Assembly: GCA_947488305.1 (NCBI GenBank)
Contig: CANKZM010000002.1
Span: 372,001-436,000 of the forward strand
DNA: 64,000 nt
Direction: 5' to 3'
DNA from: an uncultured Roseobacter sp.
GTDB taxonomy: Bacteria > Pseudomonadota > Alphaproteobacteria > Rhodobacterales > Rhodobacteraceae
The notes under the pieces are model-generated. The model ran no database searches. It worked only from the letters and a program-made list of their open reading frames with translations, and had not been told where the DNA came from. Shown one piece after another: positions 8,921 through 19,267 of this stretch; within the stretch, counting starts at the first letter, position 1; every line of letters begins with the position of its first letter. The position numbers were made by a program, and so were the translations under genes.

Positions 8921-9889
8921 ATGAAACACGCGGAAACAGTGACGTTTGGAGGCTCCGGACTGGATCGTGCCGGAGAAATTCGGGCGCAACAGGAACAGAT
9001 TGACGCGGCGCGGATGGATCCCAAAGCGCGAGCCATTCTGTTTTGGCGCGGCAAACCCCTTCTGACCATGACGAATCCCGCTCATCTGGTCAGATTGCCG
9101 CTCGATCATCCGGTGATCGAGCAGGCCTCGCCGGATGCGATCTTATTGGGGCGGGAAGACGGGCATGCGCGGTTTGCTTACGATCTGTCAGATTGGGTAC
9201 CGGATGATCTGGATGAAAGCCAGCTGGGTGGGTTTCTTGACCCGACAGAGCAGCGACATCCGGCCTTGCCGGGCGAAATGGCCTTTGCGGAATTGCGGCG
9301 CGTGATGACGTGGCTGACACCGCGAGACGCCGAACTTGCGGCAACTGGCAAAGCGATACTGGGATGGCATCAGACACATTGGTTTTGCGCCTGCTGCGGC
9401 GTTGCGACGATGATGGAGCAAGCCGGTTGGCAAAGGCGTTGCCCCACTTGCCGCGCAGCACATTTTCCCCGCACCGATCCCGTGGTTATCATGCTGATCA
9501 CCCATGGCAACTCTGTTCTGATGGGGCGATCTCCGGGGTGGCCGGACGGGATGTACTCTCTTCTTGCGGGCTTTGTTGAACCGGGCGAGACGCTGGAGGC
9601 AGCAGTGCGGCGCGAAGTTTTCGAAGAGGCCGGAGTGCGCGTCGGCGCGGTGCGCTATCTGGCAAGCCAGCCCTGGCCGTTCCCGGCGTCGTTGATGTTT
9701 GGCTGCGCGGGCGAGGCTTTGGACACTGAGATCGTATTGGACCCGATTGAAATCGAAGACGCACTTTGGGTCACACGTGAAGAAATGATGACGGTATTTG
9801 CTGGCGAACATCCGACCATGTTGCCTGCCCGCAAGGGTGCGATCGCTCATTTCCTGTTGAAAAACTGGCTTGCAGATCGCATCGACTGA
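8921..9889 (+). CDS. nudC: NADH/NAD-capped RNA pyrophosphatase NudC
   Basis: The 322-residue Nudix hydrolase has a four-cysteine zinc ribbon (Cys156/159 and Cys174/177), a Nudix box GFVEPGETLEAAVRREVFEEAG (about 217-238) and the NADH-specific SQPWPFPAS motif at 249-257. It cleaves NADH to NMNH and AMP and, in studied bacteria, removes NAD caps from RNA. ATG 8921 has GGAG 5 bases upstream; an in-frame upstream start at 8804 lacks support. Length and domain order are normal for the family. Confidence 0.95.
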   Translation: MKHAETVTFGGSGLDRAGEIRAQQEQIDAARMDPKARAILFWRGKPLLTMTNPAHLVRLPLDHPVIEQASPDAILLGREDGHARFAYDLSDWVPDDLDESQLGGFLDPTEQRHPALPGEMAFAELRRVMTWLTPRDAELAATGKAILGWHQTHWFCACCGVATMMEQAGWQRRCPTCRAAHFPRTDPVVIMLITHGNSVLMGRSPGWPDGMYSLLAGFVEPGETLEAAVRREVFEEAGVRVGAVRYLASQPWPFPASLMFGCAGEALDTEIVLDPIEIEDALWVTREEMMTVFAGEHPTMLPARKGAIAHFLLKNWLADRID

Positions 9890-9933
9890 CGTCAAACCGA
9901 ATGGATTGTCGCGGTGTTTAGACGAGGAACCCA

Positions 9934-10401
9934 ATGAAGTTCTCGACACGGGAAGATATCAGTGCACCGATTGATACCGTTTTCGAGGCACTAACACGTT
10001 TTGGCGACTTTGAACGTGCTGCTGTGCGCCGAGGTGCAGAGGTGAGCAGGCTTGGCGATACGGAAACGCGAGAATTGGGCGCGGCGTGGAATGTGCGGTT
10101 CATGATGCGTGGCAAAGAACGCAATCTGGATATTGCCATCACGCGTTTTGAAGCACCCTCGAACCTCGTCGCAAGCATTCAGTCCCGAAACATTGTCGGC
10201 GAAGTGACATGTGCGCTTTTTCAGCTGTCGCGCACGCGCACGCGCATGACAATCGCAATTGAGGTAAGGCCTCTCACCCTATCCGCCCGGGTGCTGATAC
10301 AGTCGCTGAAATTCGCGAAAAACCGAACGACGCGGAAATTCAAGGACCGAGTTGCAGAATTCGCTGCAGAAGTTGAAGCTCGCGATCGTCGAAAACTCTA
10401 G
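9934..10401 (+). CDS. SRPBCC-family protein
   Basis: The 155-residue protein starts MKFSTREDISAPIDTVFEAL, the typical first strand and helix of the START/SRPBCC (polyketide-cyclase-like) fold. LTRFGDFERAAVRRGAEVSR follows, and a long basic C-terminal helix ends it. These proteins bind lipids or other hydrophobic ligands. No enzyme motif is visible, and the ligand is unknown. It follows nudC on the same strand after 44 bases and converges with pheA, overlapping it by 4 bases. Confidence 0.8.
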   Translation: MKFSTREDISAPIDTVFEALTRFGDFERAAVRRGAEVSRLGDTETRELGAAWNVRFMMRGKERNLDIAITRFEAPSNLVASIQSRNIVGEVTCALFQLSRTRTRMTIAIEVRPLTLSARVLIQSLKFAKNRTTRKFKDRVAEFAAEVEARDRRKL

Positions 10402-11240
10402 TTGCGCTCAGGGTGCGCCGGGTAGACGCCGAGAACTTCTACCATGTTGGTAAAGTAATCCAGTTCCTCCATCGCAAGTCGCACGCCAACATCATCCGGA
10501 TGCCCCTCAATATCGGCGTAGAATTGGGTCGCAGTGAAGGATCCACCGACCATGTAGCTTTCCAGCTTGGTCATGTTGACGCCGTTTGTCGCAAACCCTC
10601 CCATCGCCTTGTATAGCGCCGCTGGAATGTTGCGGACTTCGAAGACGAAGGTGGTGATCATGCGCTCTGACCGGTGGCTCATATCAAGATCGTGCGACAT
10701 CAAGACGAAACGCGTCGTATTGTGATGCTCGTCTTCGATGTCTCGGGCAAGGATCTCCAATCCGTGGATTTCTGCAGCCACGGCACTGGCCAAGGCGCCG
10801 ATGCCAGCTTCTTGTGTGCGGGCAAGATCCGCCGCAGCACCCGCGCTGTCAGCGGCCGCCTCGGCTTTGATGCCGTGCGTTTCAAGAAAGCTCCGCGCTT
10901 GCGGGATCAGCACCAGATGCGCGCGCACGCAGTTGATATCCTGCAAACTCCGCCCTTTCGGCGCCATCAGGTTGATGCGAACGCGCACAAAGCTTTCGTC
11001 GATGATGTGCAAGCCACTTTGCGGCAGAAGCCTGTGGATATCCGCAACACGTCCATAAGTGGAGTTTTCCACCGGTAGCATTGCCAGGTCGGCACGGCCT
11101 TCATGAACGGCCTTGAACACGTCGTCGAATGTCGCACAGGGAACAGGTAGCGCGTTTGGACGCGCTTTGAGGACGGCCTCATGGCCATATGCGCCCAGTT
11201 CGCCTTGGAAAGCGATGCGGGCGTCAGATTGGGTGGTCAT
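10398..11240 (-). CDS. pheA: prephenate dehydratase
   Basis: The 280-residue protein is a stand-alone prephenate dehydratase without a fused chorismate mutase; a separate mutase lies at 55474-55770. It begins IAFQGELGAYGHEAVLKA, has DLAMLPVENSTYGRVADIHRLL (about 55-76) and the catalytic TTRFVLMS motif in the second lobe. A C-terminal ACT domain (FVFEVRNIPAALYKAMGGFA, KLESYMVGGSF) should sense phenylalanine. It converts prephenate to phenylpyruvate. It is divergent from the cytochrome c gene. Confidence 0.95.
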   Translation of the reverse strand: MTTQSDARIAFQGELGAYGHEAVLKARPNALPVPCATFDDVFKAVHEGRADLAMLPVENSTYGRVADIHRLLPQSGLHIIDESFVRVRINLMAPKGRSLQDINCVRAHLVLIPQARSFLETHGIKAEAAADSAGAAADLARTQEAGIGALASAVAAEIHGLEILARDIEDEHHNTTRFVLMSHDLDMSHRSERMITTFVFEVRNIPAALYKAMGGFATNGVNMTKLESYMVGGSFTATQFYADIEGHPDDVGVRLAMEELDYFTNMVEVLGVYPAHPERN

Positions 11241-11294
11241 TACAGTTTCCTAAGACTTGAGTGCGACAAAAGAGGCGTTTGGTCGCGGTAACTA

Positions 11295-11315
11295 CACCTT
11301 GCCACGGCCAAGGTG
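11295..11315. repeat. inverted repeat between pheA and the cytochrome c gene
   Basis: CACCTTG and CAAGGTG arms flank a 7-base spacer in the divergent promoter region. It may be an operator or a small hairpin; no T-run follows. Confidence 0.4.
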
Positions 11316-11358
11316 AAGACGTAGATAGCCCTGCAAACGCACAGCAATGGACTTAGCC

Positions 11359-11862
11359 ATGTTCGATACAATGACTTTCACGAAAGCAGCGGGCGGCATC
11401 TGCGGCGCACTGCTTGTGTTCCTCTTGGGTAAATGGGCAGCTGAAGTTCTGTTCCATGTCGAAAGCCACGGCGAGGCTTCATACGTCATCGAAGTTGAAG
11501 GTGACGACGCAGAGGTTGCAGAACCAGAGGTCGATTTTGCAACGGTCCTGGCATCGGCCAGTGTGGATGACGGTGCAAAAGTCTTTCGGAAGTGTTCCGC
11601 CTGTCACAAACTCGTTGCTGGCGAGAACGGTGCAGGGCCATATCTTTATGGCGTTGTCGGCCGTCCCAAGGGTGCAGCGGACGGGTTCGGTTATTCCGAT
11701 GCGCTGGCATCCATGGACGGTGAGTGGACACCAGAGAACCTGAGCGCATTTCTTGAAAAGCCCTCGTCCTATGCGCCGGGCACCTCCATGAGCTTTTCTG
11801 GCCTGAGAAAAGTTGAAGACCGTGCTGATGTCATCGCCTATCTCGACAGTCTTGACGACTGA
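11359..11862 (+). CDS. cycM: membrane-anchored cytochrome c552, CycM type
   Basis: The 167-residue protein begins MFDTMTFTKAAGGICGALLV. One uncleaved N-terminal membrane helix (about 10-30) is followed by an acidic linker and a class I c-type haem domain with CSACH (Cys79, Cys82, His83). A methionine in PGTSMSFSG is the likely sixth ligand. CycM-type cytochromes carry electrons from the bc1 complex to terminal oxidases, which suits the cbb3 oxidase genes further on. An in-frame ATG at 11347 is possible; neither start has a strong ribosome site. A terminator follows. Confidence 0.9.
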   Translation: MFDTMTFTKAAGGICGALLVFLLGKWAAEVLFHVESHGEASYVIEVEGDDAEVAEPEVDFATVLASASVDDGAKVFRKCSACHKLVAGENGAGPYLYGVVGRPKGAADGFGYSDALASMDGEWTPENLSAFLEKPSSYAPGTSMSFSGLRKVEDRADVIAYLDSLDD

Positions 11863-11896
11863 TCGGTAAATCGTCCGCGACGAACACACATTTGAA

Positions 11897-11928
11897 CCGT
11901 GCGCCGAGAGGCGTGCGGTTTTTGTTTT
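11897..11928 (+). terminator. terminator after the cytochrome c gene
   Basis: CCGTGCGCC pairs with GGCGTGCGG (two G-T pairs) across a GAGA tetraloop, followed by TTTTTGTTTT. Confidence 0.85.
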
Positions 11929-12052
11929 CCAAGACCAGCAAAACAAAACGGCAGATAACATTTTCGCAACTTGTATCTTGGCCTTGCCTCCCATTAGCTT
12001 ACATCAGAGCGATAAAGTCGAAGAAATCGATGCCACTCAGGAGGAGACCTGT

Positions 12053-13987
12053 ATGAATGACCCGATGGTTCGTAACATGCCAAGAGGATCAAAAAATCGG
12101 TCTTTGGTTGGTTTGACCCTAGGGGTCTTTTCCTTGTTTATTTTGCTGCTTTGGTCTGGGGCGTTGCGCGCACAGGACAACATGATTGTCAGCCACGGGT
12201 ATTCCTTTTACGGCGACCTGACCTATCCTGCAGATTTTCAGCATTTCGACTATGTGAATCCCGATGCCCCGAAGGGTGGAGAGATCGCACTTAGTGTTGT
12301 TGGTACATTCGACTCGATGCATCCCTATACACGCAAGGGGCGCGCCGGTGCATTGTCCTCGATCATGTACGAAAGCCTTCTGGGAGATGGGACTGGCGGT
12401 GCCAGCGCGCCGGCTGATGCCTATGGCGAATCCTATTGCCTGCTCTGCGAGCGCGTCGAGTATCCCGAAACCAAGGATTGGGTAATCTTCTACATGCGCC
12501 CGGAGGCACGGTTCTCGGACGGGACGCCTGTAACAGCGCATGATATCGCCTTCAGCCATAATCTGCTGCTGGACGAAGGTCTGAAATCCTACGCTGAGGC
12601 CGTACGCAAACGCATCCCGAAGGTAGAAGTTATCGATGACTACACGATCAAATTCTACTTCACCGAAGGCATCTCTCGTCGCAGCCTGATTGATCAGGTC
12701 GGGTTTGTTCCTGCCTGGTCTAAGAAATGGTACGAGGAAACCGGCGCAGGTCTTGATGAAAGCCGCCTCGAGGTCTCTCCGGGATCAGGCCCTTACATGA
12801 TCGACAGCGTGGATGTGAACAGGCGCATCGTTTACAAACGCAACCCGGACTATTGGGGCAAGGATCTCCCATTCAATGTCGGGCGCAACAACTTCGACAA
12901 GATCAGGATTGAATATTTTGGCGATGACACTGCGGCATTCGAGGCCTTCAAGGCAGGTGAATACACCTTCCGTACCGAGGGGGATTCGAAAAAGTGGGCC
13001 ACTGGATATGACTTCCCGAAAGTGCGCGAAGGCGCTGTCGTAACGAAAGAGCTGCCAAATGGGTCACCTCCAACGCCATCCGGCATTGTGTTCAACCTAG
13101 GCCGGGAAGTATTACAGGATCGCAGAGTGCGGCAGGCTTTGGCACTTGTATTCAATTTCGAATGGACGAACGAGAGCCTTCAGTACGGCCTTTTCAAGCA
13201 ACGCGCCTCGTTCACGCAAGGCACACCGCTTATGGCCAATGATCTGCCGCAAGGGGCGGAACTCGCCTTTCTGGAAAGCCTTGGCGACCTTGTTCCACCC
13301 GAAATGATCAGCGAACCCGTTCTGGTCCCCCATACGTCACGGCCTGAACGGCTTTTGGACCGGCGTAATGCGCGAGCGGCGATGGGGTTGCTGGATGAGG
13401 CTGGCTGGGCCGTTGGGGATGACGGCATTCGCCGCAATGCCGATGGCCAGAAGTTGACGCTCAACTTTCTCTTTAACAGCGCCACCTCTCCGACACTGAG
13501 TGCTGTGATGGAGAATTATGTGGCGAACGTGAAAACCCTGGGCGTCGATATCACATTCGAGAAAGTGGATGCCGCACAGTACACCACGCGCGAACGGGAT
13601 CGCGACTATGATCTGGTGTTTGACGCCTATGCGGCGTTCCTCGGCACCGGGACCGGCTTGATGCAGCGCTATGGCTCCGAGGCTGCGACGTTCTCCCTGT
13701 TCAATCCTGCTGGTCTGGCCAGTCCGTTGGTTGACGCAATCATCGACCGTTCACTCAACGCGACCAACCGTGAAGAAGAGCAGGCGTCGCTGATGGCATT
13801 GGATCGCGCACTTCGTTATGAATTTATTATGATTCCAGTGTGGTATAATCCCAGTCACTGGGTTGCATATTACGACCAATATGATCATCCCGAAGAGATT
13901 CCACCCTTTGCCCTCGGGCAGTTGGACTTCTGGTGGTTTGATCAAGGTAAGGCAGATGATCTGCGTACGGCCGGAGCACTGAGGTAG
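12053..13987 (+). CDS. yejA: peptide ABC transporter substrate-binding protein, YejA-like
   Basis: The 644-residue periplasmic binding protein is of the oligopeptide-binding (SBP family 5) type. A signal peptide (about residues 18-40, ending ALRA) is followed by [29 protein letters not shown], characteristic of YejA-type proteins. Later motifs include YESLLGDG and [17 protein letters not shown] 12053 has GAGGAG about 8 bases upstream, so the track start at 11978 is rejected. It heads a four-gene operon with two permeases and a double ATPase. In enterobacteria Yej imports peptides and microcin C. Confidence 0.93.
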   Translation: MNDPMVRNMPRGSKNRSLVGLTLGVFSLFILLLWSGALRAQDNMIVSHGYSFYGDLTYPADFQHFDYVNPDAPKGGEIALSVVGTFDSMHPYTRKGRAGALSSIMYESLLGDGTGGASAPADAYGESYCLLCERVEYPETKDWVIFYMRPEARFSDGTPVTAHDIAFSHNLLLDEGLKSYAEAVRKRIPKVEVIDDYTIKFYFTEGISRRSLIDQVGFVPAWSKKWYEETGAGLDESRLEVSPGSGPYMIDSVDVNRRIVYKRNPDYWGKDLPFNVGRNNFDKIRIEYFGDDTAAFEAFKAGEYTFRTEGDSKKWATGYDFPKVREGAVVTKELPNGSPPTPSGIVFNLGREVLQDRRVRQALALVFNFEWTNESLQYGLFKQRASFTQGTPLMANDLPQGAELAFLESLGDLVPPEMISEPVLVPHTSRPERLLDRRNARAAMGLLDEAGWAVGDDGIRRNADGQKLTLNFLFNSATSPTLSAVMENYVANVKTLGVDITFEKVDAAQYTTRERDRDYDLVFDAYAAFLGTGTGLMQRYGSEAATFSLFNPAGLASPLVDAIIDRSLNATNREEEQASLMALDRALRYEFIMIPVWYNPSHWVAYYDQYDHPEEIPPFALGQLDFWWFDQGKADDLRTAGALR

Positions 13988-13991
13988 GCCC

Positions 13992-15083
13992 ATGGGCGCC
14001 TATATATTTAGAAGACTGCTGCTGATTATTCCTACGTTGCTGGGGATCATGGCGATCAACTTCGTCTTGGTGCAATTCGTGCCGGGGGGGCCAGTTGAAC
14101 AAGCCATTGCCCGCATCCAAGGTGGCGGTGATGTGTTCGAAGGGTTCTCGGGTGCCAACAACGACGCGGGTGCAGAAGACCTCAGCGCCGGGAATGACAG
14201 CCAATATATCGGAGCGCGCGGCCTTCCACCGGAATTCATCGCAGAGTTGGAAGCAGAATTCGGCTTTGACAAGCCGCCGCTGGAACGTTTCCTGAATATG
14301 ATCTGGAATTACATGCGCTTTGATTTCGGAGAGAGCTATTTCCGATCCGTGACGGTTCTGGAGCTTATCAAGGAAAAACTGCCGGTTTCCATCACTTTGG
14401 GGCTGTGGTCCACGCTGATCGCCTATCTTGTCTCGATTCCACTTGGCATTCGTAAGGCCGTCAAAGATGGATCAAGTTTTGACACTTGGACATCGGGCGC
14501 GATCATTGCGGCCTACGCGATACCGGGATTCCTTTTCGCGATTTTGCTGCTCGTGCTCTTTGCCGGCGGGTCTTACTGGCAGATATTCCCACTGCGAGGG
14601 CTGACCAGCGACAACTTTGACGAGCTTAGCGCTTGGGGCAAAGTTGGTGATTACTTCTGGCACATCACGCTGCCGGTTCTTGCTTCTACCATTTCGGCCT
14701 TTGCGACGCTGACACTGCTGACCAAGAACAGCTTTCTGGATGAGATCAAGAAACACTATGTGATGACAGCCCGTGCGAAGGGGTTGTCCGAAAGCCGCGT
14801 GCTCTATGGACATGTGTTTCGCAACGCGATGCTGATCGTGATCGCCGGTTTCCCCGCGGTGTTCATCGGCGTTTTCTTTGGCGGATCGCTCATCATCGAG
14901 ACCATCTTCAGCCTCGATGGCCTTGGCCGACTTGGTTTCGAGGCTGCGGTCGCGCGCGATTACCCGATTGTTTTCGGCACATTGTTCATTTTCGGCCTGA
15001 TAGGTCTGATCGTCGGGTTGCTATCGGATTTGATGTATGTGCTGGTCGATCCGCGTATCGACTTTGAGCGGCGGGAGGGCTGA
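13992..15083 (+). CDS. yejB: ABC transporter permease, YejB-like
   Basis: The 363-residue inner-membrane permease begins with the DppB-type pattern ([31 protein letters not shown]). Residues about 35-75 form an Asp/Gly-rich loop, as in YejB rather than OppB. The EAA loop is visible in [20 protein letters not shown]. It starts 5 bases after the binding-protein stop and 4 bases separate it from yejE, so translation is probably coupled. Confidence 0.93.
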   Translation: MGAYIFRRLLLIIPTLLGIMAINFVLVQFVPGGPVEQAIARIQGGGDVFEGFSGANNDAGAEDLSAGNDSQYIGARGLPPEFIAELEAEFGFDKPPLERFLNMIWNYMRFDFGESYFRSVTVLELIKEKLPVSITLGLWSTLIAYLVSIPLGIRKAVKDGSSFDTWTSGAIIAAYAIPGFLFAILLLVLFAGGSYWQIFPLRGLTSDNFDELSAWGKVGDYFWHITLPVLASTISAFATLTLLTKNSFLDEIKKHYVMTARAKGLSESRVLYGHVFRNAMLIVIAGFPAVFIGVFFGGSLIIETIFSLDGLGRLGFEAAVARDYPIVFGTLFIFGLIGLIVGLLSDLMYVLVDPRIDFERREG

Positions 15084-15086
15084 CCG

Positions 15087-16265
15087 ATGGCGGTGACAGA
15101 CCCCTTGCCCGAGACCGCGCCCGATCATGGTGCGGCGCCGGTACCCCAAGAGAAACGAGCCTGGCTGTCGCCCTTGAACCAACGCCGTTGGCGAAATTTC
15201 AAGCGCAACAGACGCGCCTATTGGTCGCTTTGGATTTTCTCCATTCTGTTTGGCCTGTCGCTCTTTGCTGAGTTCCTGGCTTACGACAAACCAATCCTCG
15301 TGCAGTACCGCGGGGAATACTACACGCCGATCTGGAACTTTTACCCAGAGACGGCCTTTGGCGGCGACTTCCAGACCGAAGCCGTCTACCGTGATCCGGA
15401 AGTCGAATGCCTGATTGTGACAGGGGGGGTCGACCTGTGTTTTGACGACCCCGAAGGCTATATCGAAGACGCTCAGGACGGGATCATTGACGGTGACCCG
15501 ATAGAGAAGGGGTGGTCAATCTGGCCGCTCATTCCCTATTCATACGATACAGCGGTCGATCGCCCGGGTGCAGCACCCTTACCGCCCAATGGAGAGAACC
15601 TGCTAGGCACCGATGGCACCAAGCGTGACGTGCTTGCGCGGGTGATCCATGGCTTCAGGCTTTCGGTGATCTTCACGATCCTTGTGACCGGGCTTTCCAG
15701 CATCATCGGTGTTATCGCCGGTGCGGTGCAAGGCTACTTTGGTGGCAAAACCGACCTGATTTTCCAACGGATCATCGAGATTTGGTCGTCGACGCCCCAG
15801 CTTTATATCATCATCATCCTGTTCGCGATATTGGGGCGAAGTTTCTGGCTGCTGGTTATTCTGATGGTCCTTTTTGGGTGGATGTCGCTGGTGGGCGTTG
15901 TGCGCGCTGAATTCCTGCGTGCTCGCAATCTGGAATATGTCCGTGCGGCCCGCGCGCTTGGTGTGTCAAACGTCACGATCATGTTCCGCCATATGCTGCC
16001 GAACGCTATGGTAGCGACCCTGACCATGTTGCCGTTTATCGTCACTGGCACTATCGCTACGCTGGCAGGTCTGGATTTCCTTGGTTTTGGCTTGCCGTCG
16101 TCCGCCCCCAGCCTCGGCGAACTGACACTGCAGGCGAAACAAAACCTGCAAGCGCCCTGGCTCGCTTTCACGGCGTTTTTTACCTTCGCAATCATGCTGT
16201 CGCTGCTGATCTTCATCTTTGAAGGTGTGCGCGATGCCTTTGATCCAAGAAAGACCTTCTCATGA
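15087..16265 (+). CDS. yejE: ABC transporter permease, YejE-like
   Basis: The 392-residue second permease has a long cytoplasmic N-terminus (about 35 residues), a first membrane helix, and a large periplasmic domain (about 65-185) seen in YejE proteins. The membrane core (HGFRLSVIFTILVTGLSSIIGVIAGA) and EAA loop (AARALGVSNVTIMFRHMLPNAM) follow. It pairs with YejB to form the channel. Its stop overlaps the ATPase start by 4 bases (ATGA). Confidence 0.94.
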   Translation: MAVTDPLPETAPDHGAAPVPQEKRAWLSPLNQRRWRNFKRNRRAYWSLWIFSILFGLSLFAEFLAYDKPILVQYRGEYYTPIWNFYPETAFGGDFQTEAVYRDPEVECLIVTGGVDLCFDDPEGYIEDAQDGIIDGDPIEKGWSIWPLIPYSYDTAVDRPGAAPLPPNGENLLGTDGTKRDVLARVIHGFRLSVIFTILVTGLSSIIGVIAGAVQGYFGGKTDLIFQRIIEIWSSTPQLYIIIILFAILGRSFWLLVILMVLFGWMSLVGVVRAEFLRARNLEYVRAARALGVSNVTIMFRHMLPNAMVATLTMLPFIVTGTIATLAGLDFLGFGLPSSAPSLGELTLQAKQNLQAPWLAFTAFFTFAIMLSLLIFIFEGVRDAFDPRKTFS

Positions 16266-17842
16266 GTGCTCTGCTTGAGGTGAAGGACCTGGTGGTCAGC
16301 TTCCGTCAGGACGGCGCGCTGACCCACGCGGTCAAGGGGGTCAGCTTTACCGTAGAGCGGGGCGAGACCGTGGCACTCGTCGGGGAATCCGGGTCGGGGA
16401 AATCCGTCTCGGCCTTGTCGACGGTGTCGCTGTTGGGCGATAGCGCGGAAGTGTCAGGATCGGTCACCTATGATGGGCAACAGATGATCGGAGCGGATGA
16501 CGCACTGCTGCGCAAGGTGCGCGGCAATGATATCAGCTTTATCTTTCAGGAGCCGATGACCTCGCTTAATCCGCTGCATACAATCGAAAAGCAGCTGGGG
16601 GAAAGCCTTGCGCTCCATCAGGGTGTTGTGGGCACCGATGCCCGCACGCGGATCATCGAGCTTTTGGAGCAGGTAGGCATTCAGGATGCCGAAACCCGCG
16701 TGACAAGCTATCCGCACCAGCTTTCCGGCGGCCAACGCCAGCGGGTAATGATTGCCATGGCGCTCGCCAATAAGCCGGACATCTTGATTGCGGATGAGCC
16801 GACAACCGCGCTGGATGTCACCATTCAGGCGCAAATTCTTGACCTTCTGAAAGACCTCAAGGACCGGATGGGTATGGGGCTCTTGTTCATTACCCATGAT
16901 TTGGGGATCGTCCGACGTATCGCGGATCGGGTCTGTGTGATGCAACGGGGCGAGATTGTCGAAGCCGGGCCAACCGGTGAGATTTTCGCCAATCCGCAAC
17001 ATCCCTATACGCAGAAGCTGCTGGGGGCCGAACCTTCGGGTGCGCCGGCTCCCTTGCCTGCGGATGCGCAGGTTGTGGCGCAGACGAATAACCTCAAGGT
17101 CTGGTTTCCGATCCAGAAGGGCCTTTTGCGCCGCACCGTAGGGCATGTGAAGGCCGTCAATGATGCCAGTCTGACCGTTCGCACTGGTGAAACTGTGGGA
17201 GTCGTCGGCGAATCCGGGTCCGGGAAGACGACAATGGCGCTGGCGCTGATGCGGCTGATTTCCTCTGACGGCCAGATCACTTTCATGGAGCAGGACGTCA
17301 GGCGCTGGTCCACGCGGCAGCTTCGGTCGTTGCGCAAGGACATGCAGATTGTGTTTCAGGATCCGTTCGGCAGCCTTAGTCCGCGAATGACGTGCTTTCA
17401 GATCATTTCCGAGGGGCTGGATATCCATCAGGTTGACCCGGAACGCAACCAGCGGGAACTGGTGCGGGACGTGATGGAGGAGGTTGGCCTCGATCCAGCG
17501 ACAATGGACCGGTATCCCCATGAGTTTTCGGGCGGGCAACGCCAACGGATCGCGATCGCGCGTGCGATGGTGTTGAGACCCAAGCTTTTGGTGCTGGACG
17601 AACCCACCTCGGCGCTCGACATGACCGTGCAAGTACAGATCGTGGACTTGTTGCGCGCACTACAGCGCAAATATGGGCTGGCCTATATCTTCATCAGCCA
17701 TGATTTGCGGGTCGTACGTGCCATGTCACATCAGGTGATGGTGATGAAACGTGGAGATGTCGTCGAAGCAGGGCCTGTCGATCAGGTCTTTGACGCGCCA
17801 CGCCATGACTATACGAGAAATCTGCTCGCAGCCGCAGGCTGA
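16262..17842 (+). CDS. yejF: double-domain ABC transporter ATPase, YejF-like
   Basis: The 526-residue cytoplasmic protein holds two complete ATPase domains. The first has GESGSGKS (about 41-48), LSGGQRQRV and a Walker [13 protein letters not shown]. The second has GESGSGKTT (about 318-326), [15 protein letters not shown] and [12 protein letters not shown]. Each is followed by the oligopeptide-type C-terminal extension ([22 protein letters not shown]). It powers the YejBE channel. The operon ends 3 bases before the convergent hemN gene. Confidence 0.95.
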   Translation: MSALLEVKDLVVSFRQDGALTHAVKGVSFTVERGETVALVGESGSGKSVSALSTVSLLGDSAEVSGSVTYDGQQMIGADDALLRKVRGNDISFIFQEPMTSLNPLHTIEKQLGESLALHQGVVGTDARTRIIELLEQVGIQDAETRVTSYPHQLSGGQRQRVMIAMALANKPDILIADEPTTALDVTIQAQILDLLKDLKDRMGMGLLFITHDLGIVRRIADRVCVMQRGEIVEAGPTGEIFANPQHPYTQKLLGAEPSGAPAPLPADAQVVAQTNNLKVWFPIQKGLLRRTVGHVKAVNDASLTVRTGETVGVVGESGSGKTTMALALMRLISSDGQITFMEQDVRRWSTRQLRSLRKDMQIVFQDPFGSLSPRMTCFQIISEGLDIHQVDPERNQRELVRDVMEEVGLDPATMDRYPHEFSGGQRQRIAIARAMVLRPKLLVLDEPTSALDMTVQVQIVDLLRALQRKYGLAYIFISHDLRVVRAMSHQVMVMKRGDVVEAGPVDQVFDAPRHDYTRNLLAAAG

Positions 17843-17845
17843 CGG

Positions 17846-19201
17846 TCAGATGGCCGAAGCGTGTCCCGCATTGGACATGTCGTAGGCGTCAAAGTAGCGC
17901 GCGATGATGCGTGTCAGAGGTTGACCTTCAGGAAGGATTTTGAAGGCCTGCGGTGTCATTTCCACGATATCTCCGAAATGACGGGCAGCGCGGTTTAACA
18001 ATCCGCGAATATGCTCCTGTCGATCCTGAAAACGATCTGTCAATTCTTCAATGCTGACTTCGAAATCGCACATTAACGCTTCGATCAAACGGGCTCTTAG
18101 CAAATCCTCTGACGAAAACCGGTGGCCTCGTACGGTGGCGAGCTCATCCGCTCGGATCGATTTTGTATAACCGGACGTTGCCGGGTTGTTTTGAGTATAG
18201 CCCTGCGGGAAACGTGAGATGGCGGACGCTCCGAGGCCAATCAAAACTTCGGCAGGCTCGTCGGTGTAGCCCTGAAAATTGCGCCGCAGTTGCCCGGTTT
18301 GTGCAGCAACGGCCAGCGGATCATGCGGCACGGCGAAATGATCGATCCCGATCTGGCGATAGCCGTCCCATTCAAACAATTGGCGGGCTGTTTCAAAAAG
18401 CTGCAAACGGGTTTCGGGTGGCGGCAAGGCTTCGGATGGGATCAATGACTGTCGCCGCGCCATCCAAGGCACATGCGCGTAGCCGTAGAGCGCGACACGA
18501 TCCGGGCTGAGGGTCAAAAGTTTTTGAACGCTAGCGGCGATTTTTTCTGTTGTCTGGTGCGGCAAGCCAAACAAAATGTCTGTATTCAGGGATACGATGC
18601 CCGCGTTGCGGAGCATCTCCGCGGCGCTTTGCGTGACGTCAAAGCTCTGTAATCGACCAATGGTGGTCTGGATTTCTTCGTCAAAGTCCTGCACGCCGAT
18701 CGACGCGCGGGTCATTCCCGCCGCAGCCAGAGCATCTATGCGGGTCTGGTCGATTTCGTTGGGATCAATTTCAACCGAGAACTCGCCGTTTTCCGCAAGT
18801 GGCGCGATGTCGGCAACAGCATGGGCCAGATCGGCAATCATCTCGGGATCAAGCAAGGTTGGCGTACCACCGCCCCAGTGGATGCGACTGAGGGTCACAT
18901 TCTCCGGTAACAGCTCGCCGATTAAAGAAATTTCACGCTTTAGAGTGGACAGGTAGGTTGCGACTGGGGCATTACTGGAAGTGCCTTGAGTGCGGCAGGC
19001 GCAAAACCAACACAACCGTCGGCAAAACGGGATGTGTAAATACAGTGATATGCGGCTACCTGGCGGTATTGCAGTGATCCACTTGTGGGTGTCTTCCCCG
19101 GTGGTCTTCGAAGAGAATTGCGGTGCCGTTGGATAGCTTGTGTAACGCGGTACTTTCGCGTCAAACAGTCCCATTCTGGCGAGTTTGGATGTTGTGCCCA
19201 T
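17846..19201 (-). CDS. hemN: oxygen-independent coproporphyrinogen III oxidase HemN
   Basis: The radical-SAM enzyme (about 451 residues) converts coproporphyrinogen III to protoporphyrinogen IX without oxygen. The family N-terminus KVPRYTSYPTAPQF is followed by the cluster motif CRRLCWFC (CX3CX2C) with an extra Cys, as in HemN. RIHWGGGTPTLL and SIGVQDFD follow. The start is uncertain: ATG 19201 fits the family length, while ATG 19234 almost touches an FNR box and would leave no leader. It is divergent from fnrL and shares that box, which fits low-oxygen expression. Confidence 0.93.
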   Translation of the reverse strand: MGTTSKLARMGLFDAKVPRYTSYPTAPQFSSKTTGEDTHKWITAIPPGSRISLYLHIPFCRRLCWFCACRTQGTSSNAPVATYLSTLKREISLIGELLPENVTLSRIHWGGGTPTLLDPEMIADLAHAVADIAPLAENGEFSVEIDPNEIDQTRIDALAAAGMTRASIGVQDFDEEIQTTIGRLQSFDVTQSAAEMLRNAGIVSLNTDILFGLPHQTTEKIAASVQKLLTLSPDRVALYGYAHVPWMARRQSLIPSEALPPPETRLQLFETARQLFEWDGYRQIGIDHFAVPHDPLAVAAQTGQLRRNFQGYTDEPAEVLIGLGASAISRFPQGYTQNNPATSGYTKSIRADELATVRGHRFSSEDLLRARLIEALMCDFEVSIEELTDRFQDRQEHIRGLLNRAARHFGDIVEMTPQAFKILPEGQPLTRIIARYFDAYDMSNAGHASAI

Positions 19202-19236
19202 GTGAGATGAAATAGAGTCTCCGGTAACAACCATCC

Positions 19237-19250
19237 TTGATATGGATCAA
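19237..19250. promoter_or_regulatory. FNR box between hemN and fnrL
   Basis: TTGATATGGATCAA is a perfect match to the FNR consensus TTGAT-N4-ATCAA. It ends 17 bases before the fnrL ATG and lies just upstream of hemN. The position suits activation of hemN and autorepression of fnrL. Confidence 0.85.
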
Positions 19251-19267
19251 AAGGCGGAGACTATTTG

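Noticed and set aside
16454-17632. 392-codon open frame on the minus strand
   Set aside because: Fully antisense to yejF, whose ATPase motifs are intact; the antisense product has no recognisable domain and is rich in His, Arg and Pro as expected for a shadow frame.
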